This document shows positions 59,312 through 64,000 of a stretch of 64,000 bases of DNA, piece by piece. Source of the DNA: Oscillospiraceae bacterium (GTDB taxonomy: Bacteria; Bacillota; Clostridia; Oscillospirales; Oscillospiraceae); contig JAFWFZ010000038.1 of the NCBI GenBank assembly GCA_017515345.1, positions 38,335 to 102,334 of the forward strand, written 5' to 3'. Each line of letters begins with the position of its first letter. Position 1 is the first letter of the stretch. The notes beneath the pieces were generated by a model. That model was not told the DNA's origin. It saw nothing but the letters and a program-made list of their open reading frames with translations, and made no database searches. A program made the translations under genes and the position numbers.

Positions 59312-59344
59312 AAGCGCCCGCAATGTCCTGCATTGCGGGCGCTT
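59312..59344 (+). terminator. Hairpin after the alcohol dehydrogenase
   Basis: AAGCGCCCGCAATG and CATTGCGGGCGCTT pair perfectly around a 5-nt loop. No T run follows, so its efficiency as a terminator is doubtful. Confidence 0.55.
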
Positions 59345-59365
59345 GGAGCAGTATGGGAGGGACCC

Positions 59366-60379
59366 ATGAGAAAGAGAGAGGGGTATCTCGATATTCTGCG
59401 GTGCCTGGCCATCGCCATGGTGCTGCTGAACCACTGCGTCAGCAAGATCATCATGCGGGAAGCGTATTACGGCACGCGGACCTTCGTGCCGCTTTTGACG
59501 CTGAACGCCCTGAGCTGCATGGGCGTCGCGCTGTTCCTCATGATCAGCGGGCGCCTGATGCTGCAGAGTGATTCCAGCCGGGACATCGCCGGTTTTTACA
59601 GAAAGCGCCTGCCCCGGATCCTCCTGCTCCTGCTGGTGTGGAACGCGGCGTACTTCTTCTATCTCCGGCTCCTGCGGGGCGAGGCGCTGACGGTGAGCGG
59701 CTTTTTTGAAGGGCTCATCAACCTGGGGAACGCCTATCACCTGTGGTATCTCTACCTCATCGCGGGCATCTATCTGCTGACGCCGTTTCTCAAGCGCATC
59801 GTGGACTCCTGTACCGGACGGCAGTGCTGGCTCCTGCTCCTCCTCATGCTCCTGTGCCCCACGATCCGACCCTTCCTGAACCAGACGTTCGGCATCTATA
59901 TCAACCTGTTCGAGCCGCTGTTCAACGGCTACATCGGATACTTCCTGCTGGGGTATCTCCTCGGCAGGGCGGAGCTCCGGCGCTGGATGCTCCCGGTCTC
60001 CCTGCTGGCCTTTGCCGCGGGGATCGTCCTGATGGTGACGCAGAATTACGGAGCCTCCTCCGGACGAGGCGTGTACCTGGTATTCAACTATGGCTCCAGC
60101 ATCACCCGGTATCTCAGCGCCGGGGGCGTTTTCATGATGGCGCGCTTCCTCTTCGGGGGAGAGAGCGTCCTCACCCGGTCGGCGGGGCGGTATTGCGGGC
60201 TCATCCTGGGGACGTATCTGCTCCACGTGATCGTGCTGGAGCTGCTGTGGGAGAAGGGGATGTTTGAAATGCCGCCGCTCCTGCTGATCGCGTATCTGTT
60301 TTTCACAACGCTGATCGCCTCCTCCGTCCTCTCGTGGCTCCTGGGGAAGATCCCCCTGGTGAAAAAAGCCGTATCCTGA
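59366..60379 (+). CDS. Acyltransferase 3 family membrane protein 1
   Basis: This 337-residue protein has about ten membrane helices and the acyltransferase-3 N-terminal pattern (GYLDILRCLAIAMVLLNHC) with the conserved His. These proteins (OafA/YrhL-like) transfer acetyl or succinyl groups to surface sugars or peptidoglycan. GGGAGGGACC precedes the ATG. A close paralogue of the same length follows 23 bp downstream. Confidence 0.9.
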   Translation: MRKREGYLDILRCLAIAMVLLNHCVSKIIMREAYYGTRTFVPLLTLNALSCMGVALFLMISGRLMLQSDSSRDIAGFYRKRLPRILLLLLVWNAAYFFYLRLLRGEALTVSGFFEGLINLGNAYHLWYLYLIAGIYLLTPFLKRIVDSCTGRQCWLLLLLMLLCPTIRPFLNQTFGIYINLFEPLFNGYIGYFLLGYLLGRAELRRWMLPVSLLAFAAGIVLMVTQNYGASSGRGVYLVFNYGSSITRYLSAGGVFMMARFLFGGESVLTRSAGRYCGLILGTYLLHVIVLELLWEKGMFEMPPLLLIAYLFFTTLIASSVLSWLLGKIPLVKKAVS

Positions 60380-60402
60380 TCGGAAGCATATTGGGGGAAG
60401 TC

Positions 60403-61416
60403 ATGAGAAAGAGAGAGGGGTATCTCGACGTGCTGCGGTGCCTGGCCATCGCCATGGTGCTGCTGAACCACTGCGTCAGCCGGTACATCCGGACCCCGGC
60501 GTATTACGGCACGCGGACCTTTGTGCCGCTGCTGATGCTGAATGCCCTGAGCAATATCGGAGTGCCGCTGTTTCTCATGATCAGCGGGTGCCTGATGCTG
60601 GAGAGCGATTCCAGCCGGGACATCGCCGGTTTTTACAAAAAGCGGCTTCCCAGGATCCTCCTGGCGCTGATAGTGTGGAACGTTGTCTATTACGTGGGTC
60701 CGGGGCTCCTGCGGGGCAGAGCGCTGTCCGCGGGCGGTTTTTTTGAAGAGCTCATCAACGCGGGCAGCGCCTATCACCTGTGGTTTCTCTATCTCATCGC
60801 GGGGATCTATCTGCTGACACCGTTCCTCAAGCGCGTGGTAGACTCCTGTACCGGACGGCAGTGCTGGCTCCTGCTTCTCCTCATGCTCCTGTGCCCCACG
60901 ATCCGGCCCTTCCTGAACCAGACGTTCGGCATCTATATCAACCTGTTCGAGCCGCTGTTCAACGGCTACATCGGATACTTCCTGCTGGGGTATCTCCTCG
61001 GCAGGACAGAGCTCCGGCGCTGGATGGGGCCGGCCGCACTCGCCGCTTTCGCGGCCGGCTTCCTCCTGGCGGTGACGCAGAACTACCGGGCTTCCTCCCC
61101 CGACGGTGTGCAGACGGTGTACAACTACGGCGCCAGCATCACCCAGTATCTCATGGCTTCCGCCGTGTTCGTGTCGGCGCGGCTGGAGATCAGGGGGAAC
61201 GGCCGCCTCGCCCTGGCCGCGGAGCACGGCAGCCGCCTGACCTTCGGCGTTTATGTTCTCCATTTGATCGTGCTGGAGCTGCTGTGGGAGCGGGGATCGC
61301 CCGACACGACGCCCCTCCTGCTGATCGCGTATCTGTTTTTTGTGACGCTGGTCGTCTCCTTCCTCCTCTCGTGGCTCCTGAACAGGATCCCCGTTGTGAA
61401 AAAAGTCGTATCATAA
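60403..61416 (+). CDS. Acyltransferase 3 family membrane protein 2
   Basis: This 337-residue protein is a duplicate of the upstream gene. The first 25 residues differ at one position before VSRY/VSKI, and residues about 145-210 are almost identical (IVDSCTGRQCWLLLLLMLL versus VVDSCTGRQCWLLLLLMLL), while the C-terminal third is more diverged. That uneven pattern suggests gene conversion. Function as for paralogue 1. Confidence 0.9.
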   Translation: MRKREGYLDVLRCLAIAMVLLNHCVSRYIRTPAYYGTRTFVPLLMLNALSNIGVPLFLMISGCLMLESDSSRDIAGFYKKRLPRILLALIVWNVVYYVGPGLLRGRALSAGGFFEELINAGSAYHLWFLYLIAGIYLLTPFLKRVVDSCTGRQCWLLLLLMLLCPTIRPFLNQTFGIYINLFEPLFNGYIGYFLLGYLLGRTELRRWMGPAALAAFAAGFLLAVTQNYRASSPDGVQTVYNYGASITQYLMASAVFVSARLEIRGNGRLALAAEHGSRLTFGVYVLHLIVLELLWERGSPDTTPLLLIAYLFFVTLVVSFLLSWLLNRIPVVKKVVS

Positions 61417-61427
61417 AACGAACGGAA

Positions 61428-61458
61428 AAGCGCCCGCGGCAAATGCCGCGGGCGCTTT
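61428..61458. terminator. Terminator between acyltransferase 2 and the SLH protein
   Basis: AAAGCGCCCGCGGCA and TGCCGCGGGCGCTTT pair perfectly around a single base, close to the ends of both convergent genes. Confidence 0.75.
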
Positions 61459-61478
61459 GCAGATCATTCAGGATCGGA

Positions 61479-63551
61479 TCAGATATAGGGGACCTCTTCG
61501 GTCTCGTTGTCAGTATCCTGCTTCCCCGGAGCGGGCTCCTCGGACATGGTGTCCGAGGGAGCGGGATCGGTCTCGTCGGGATCCAGCTGCACGGACTCGA
61601 CTTCGTCGGGGTCCTTGGGATCCTCGGGATCCTCGGGCTCGGCAGGGTCCGCGGGATCAGCGGGATCGTCGGGGTCCGCAGGGGCAGGGGTCTCGGCCGG
61701 GACCACGTTTACATCCCAGCGGTGCAGGAAGGCCACGATCTGCGCCCGGGTGCAGGTCTTTTCGGGGCTGAAGGTGGTGGCGGAGGTGCCGTTGGTGATC
61801 TCATTTTCCACGGCCCACAGCACAGCGTCCTCATAATAGGCGCCCTTTGCCAGATCCTTGAAGGGATTCTCCACGCCGTCCACTGCGGGCTCCTGGGCGG
61901 TGCGCCACAGGAAGGTGACCACCTGGCCGCGGGTGCAGGCGCTGTCGGGGCTGAAGGCGGTCTCGCTGGTGCCCTTGGTGATGCCGTTCTCCACGGCCCA
62001 CTGCACCGCCTTATAGTAGTAGGCGTCCTGCTTCACATCGGCGAAGGGCATCTTCGTGCCCACGGGCTCGGGGCAGCCGGAGGCGCGCCACAGGAAGGTG
62101 ACAACCTGAGCGCGGGTGCAGGGAGCGTCGGGGGAGAAGGTCGTCTTGCTGGTTCCGTTGGTGATACTATTGGCAACGGCCCAGAGCACGTCGTCGTAGA
62201 ACCAGTCTGTCGGGGCCACATCCTTGTAGGGCACAGCGCCAAAGTATACGACGCATACAGGGGGGACAATGTTCATATCCGCACTCTTTGCGGAGATGAC
62301 AACACAATCCTCGCCGCTGACGGTGACGGTGACCTCGCCCTCCGCATCGGTGACGAATTCGGTCTCCTTGCCGTCCACCGTGATGACGGCGCCGGCCAGA
62401 GGCTGCGGAACGGTCGTCCCGGCGTTCATATCGTAGACGGCGGCATTCAGGATCAGCGGGAAGGTCACCTCGTGATTCGCGGTGATAACGCGCTTCCCGT
62501 CAAAGCTGGAGTATGTGTCGGACCAGGTCTCGGTATCCTTATAGATGTATCCGTAGAGATAATCACCGTCTTGGACCTCGTCTGCCGACGACCAGGCGCC
62601 CACGTCATTGACGTAGAAGCTGAAGAAGCCGCTGTCGTCGCCCCAGAACCTGGTAACCCAGCCGTTGGTGCTGGCATAGCCCTCAGCGCCGCCCTCAAAC
62701 AGCTGCTCATGGGCGGCGATCAGCGCTTCGTCAACGCTGAAGTCGCCGCTGACGTCAAGGTCCTTGACCGTAACTGCGGCAATCGGGACCGCCAGCTCGC
62801 CCTTAACGGAGACGGAAACAAACACATCGATGGGCTTCGCGGGGAATTTGACGACGCACACGGGGGGAACGAGCAGGGTCTTGTCGCTCTTTGCGGAGAT
62901 GACCGTCCTGCCATATCCGCTGACGGTGACGGTGACCTTGCCCTCCGCGTCGGTGACGAATTCGGTCTCCTTGCCGTCCACGGTGATGACCGCGCCGGCA
63001 ACGGGCTGCTCCACAGGGGCCCAGTTGGCGTCAAAGCCCATGGCCTTCAGCGTCAGGGGGATCGTGGTCTCGTTTTCGCCTGAGGCAAGGACCCTGGAAT
63101 CGAAGAACGCGTACTGATCGGAATACCCGGTCCCGTCGGCGTACACGTAGGCGTACACAAAGTCGCCCTCCTTGACCGGATCGGTCAGGGCCCAGGCGCC
63201 CGCGTCGTTCACATAGTAGCCGAAATTGCCGCTATCGTCGTTCCAGAGCTTGGTCATGCCCAGGCCGTAGTCGCCCACCGCGCTGGCATAACCACCGGGG
63301 CAGTACGCGTCATGGGCGGCAGCCATGACCTCGTCGATGTTGAAGTCGCCGCTGGAATCCCTGTCGGTCACCTGAACGGCGTCGCCCGGTACCACCAGCT
63401 CGCCCTTCACGGAGATCGCCACGAGCACCGTGATGGGATCGGCGGGGGCGGGAGCGATCGGCTCGGGCGTGTCGTCCGCCAGGGCGGTCGCACCCAGAAC
63501 GCCGAAGAGCATCAGCGCCGCGAGAAGCAGGCTCAAAAGTCTTTTCTTCAT
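61479..63551 (-). CDS. Surface protein with two DUF4430-like domains and three SLH repeats
   Basis: This 690-residue exported protein has a signal peptide (about 1-25). Two copies of a DUF4430-like domain follow (about 40-225 and 226-430), each with GDFN/SxDE, a WNDDSG/WGDDSG motif and an identical GAVITVDGKETEFVTDAEG. Then come three SLH repeats (about 445-630; FSPD/FSPE, TRAQVVTFLWR) for wall anchoring, and an acidic, Pro- and Asp-rich tail (about 635-690). DUF4430 domains are related to transcobalamin-like ligand binders; the ligand is unknown. Promoter at 63589-63617. Confidence 0.88.
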   Translation of the reverse strand: MKKRLLSLLLAALMLFGVLGATALADDTPEPIAPAPADPITVLVAISVKGELVVPGDAVQVTDRDSSGDFNIDEVMAAAHDAYCPGGYASAVGDYGLGMTKLWNDDSGNFGYYVNDAGAWALTDPVKEGDFVYAYVYADGTGYSDQYAFFDSRVLASGENETTIPLTLKAMGFDANWAPVEQPVAGAVITVDGKETEFVTDAEGKVTVTVSGYGRTVISAKSDKTLLVPPVCVVKFPAKPIDVFVSVSVKGELAVPIAAVTVKDLDVSGDFSVDEALIAAHEQLFEGGAEGYASTNGWVTRFWGDDSGFFSFYVNDVGAWSSADEVQDGDYLYGYIYKDTETWSDTYSSFDGKRVITANHEVTFPLILNAAVYDMNAGTTVPQPLAGAVITVDGKETEFVTDAEGEVTVTVSGEDCVVISAKSADMNIVPPVCVVYFGAVPYKDVAPTDWFYDDVLWAVANSITNGTSKTTFSPDAPCTRAQVVTFLWRASGCPEPVGTKMPFADVKQDAYYYKAVQWAVENGITKGTSETAFSPDSACTRGQVVTFLWRTAQEPAVDGVENPFKDLAKGAYYEDAVLWAVENEITNGTSATTFSPEKTCTRAQIVAFLHRWDVNVVPAETPAPADPDDPADPADPAEPEDPEDPKDPDEVESVQLDPDETDPAPSDTMSEEPAPGKQDTDNETEEVPYI

Positions 63552-63588
63552 GTGCTGTTTTCCTCCTTAATTCATAAAAGGTACCAAT

Positions 63589-63617
63589 ATTATAATCTTC
63601 CCCGCCAAACAATGCAA
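63589..63617 (-). promoter_or_regulatory. Promoter of the SLH surface protein
   Basis: TTGCAT (63612-63617) and a perfect TATAAT (63589-63594) are 17 bp apart on the minus strand. Confidence 0.85.
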
Positions 63618-63655
63618 TCCTTTTTTTGGAATTCCCTCCCGGCGTCGCCGGGCAA

Positions 63656-63690
63656 ACAAAAAAGCCCCTGCACGGCCGTGCAGGGGCTTT
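63656..63690 (-). terminator. Terminator of the tRNA cluster
   Basis: AAAGCCCCTGCACG and CGTGCAGGGGCTTT pair perfectly; on the minus strand a T run follows. It lies 5 bp beyond tRNA-Cys. Confidence 0.9.
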
Positions 63691-63695
63691 CCGGT

Positions 63696-63770
63696 TGGAG
63701 GCGACACCCGGACTTGAACCGGGGAATGAGGGTTTTGCAGACCCTTGCCTTACCACTTGGCTATGTCGCC
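63696..63770 (-). tRNA. tRNA-Cys (anticodon GCA)
   Basis: The acceptor stem GGCGACA/TGTCGCC pairs fully and CCA is encoded. The anticodon arm GGGT-CTGCAAA-ACCC gives GCA, and the T-arm has GGTTCAAGTCC. Confidence 0.96.
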
Positions 63771-63800
63771 AAAGCCCACGAAGCCCGAAGGCTTCGTGGG

Positions 63801-63876
63801 TGGAGCGGACAACGAGGCTCGAACTCGCTACCTCCACCTTGGCAAGGTGGCGCTCTACCAGATGAGCTACGCCCGC
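63801..63876 (-). tRNA. tRNA-Gly (anticodon GCC)
   Basis: The acceptor stem GCGGGCG pairs with TGTCCGC with one G-T wobble, and CCA is encoded. The anticodon arm CCACC-TTGCCAA-GGTGG gives GCC. Confidence 0.96.
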
Positions 63877-63880
63877 GAAT

Positions 63881-63956
63881 TGGTGCCCAGAGCCGGAGTC
63901 GAACCAGCGACACGGGGATTTTCAGTCCCCTGCTCTCCCAACTGAGCTATCTGGGC
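63881..63956 (-). tRNA. tRNA-Phe (anticodon GAA)
   Basis: The acceptor stem GCCCAGA/TCTGGGC pairs fully and CCA is encoded. The anticodon arm GGGGA-CTGAAAA-TCCCC gives GAA. The last bases of the window (TGGCGACCCA) could be the 3' end of a further tRNA, but too little is visible. Confidence 0.96.
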
Positions 63957-64000
63957 ATATAAAGGACGAAGACCGCCCTGTTATTGTTGATGGCGACCCA

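Overview
The window comes from a GC-rich anaerobic Firmicute, most likely a clostridial (Oscillospiraceae-like) bacterium. This is inferred from the SLH-domain surface proteins, the Clostridia-style promoters (TTGACA/TTGCAA, 17 bp, TATAAT/TATACT), the strong AGGAGG ribosome sites, the ThiT thiamine transporter behind a TPP riboswitch, and many Fe-S, flavin and tungsten/molybdenum enzymes with no respiratory genes. No rRNA genes, phage or insertion sequences were recognised.

Region 1 (1-13.9 kb) is a tungsten/molybdenum cofactor block. It holds a MoaD-like sulfur carrier, an aldehyde:ferredoxin oxidoreductase, a ThiF/MoeB-like E1 enzyme, a MoaE-like protein, a tungstate-type ABC transporter (tupCBA order on the minus strand), moeA, a moeA-PBP fusion, an FmdE-family protein, mogA/moaB, moaA and moaC. 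Together they could import the oxyanion, build pyranopterin, insert the metal and use it in the AOR. TupA looks circularly permuted.

Region 2 (13.9-22.5 kb) has an AT-rich islet of small membrane and zinc-ribbon genes, tRNA-Leu, an L,D-transpeptidase/SLH gene broken by one in-frame TAA, the first of three large flavin/Fe-S enoate-reductase-like proteins, a lactonase-like MBL hydrolase, and a ferredoxin/zinc-ribbon operon divergent from a Crp/Fnr regulator around a 16-bp palindrome.

Region 3 (22.5-36.2 kb) carries acpP, the rpmH-rnpA-yidD-yidC-khpB cluster usually found near the replication origin (dnaA is not in view), thiT with its TPP riboswitch, a COG0523-like GTPase, a tyrosine phosphatase, a NYN-domain protein, a metallophosphoesterase, prfB, an SDR enzyme, a threonine-aldolase-like enzyme and a ParB/Noc protein.

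Region 4 (36.4-53 kb) contains an operon of a UroD/MtaA-like protein, a short CobW-type GTPase and a very His-rich metal-binding protein, then two more enoate-reductase paralogues, rsmE with a YbhJ-like aconitase, isocitrate dehydrogenase, an ABM-like protein, an alpha/beta hydrolase and two overlapping MATE transporters.

Region 5 (53-64 kb) has a YgjP-type metallopeptidase, a DUF2461 protein, a HAD phosphatase, rpsB-tsf, a second alpha/beta hydrolase, an iron-type alcohol dehydrogenase, duplicated acyltransferases, a DUF4430-like/SLH surface protein and tRNA-Cys, -Gly and -Phe.

A family of about 200-bp intergenic repeats, made of hairpins whose arms covary between copies, occurs at seven or eight places. 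It is, with the permuted TupA and the His-rich GTPase operon, the least explained feature here.
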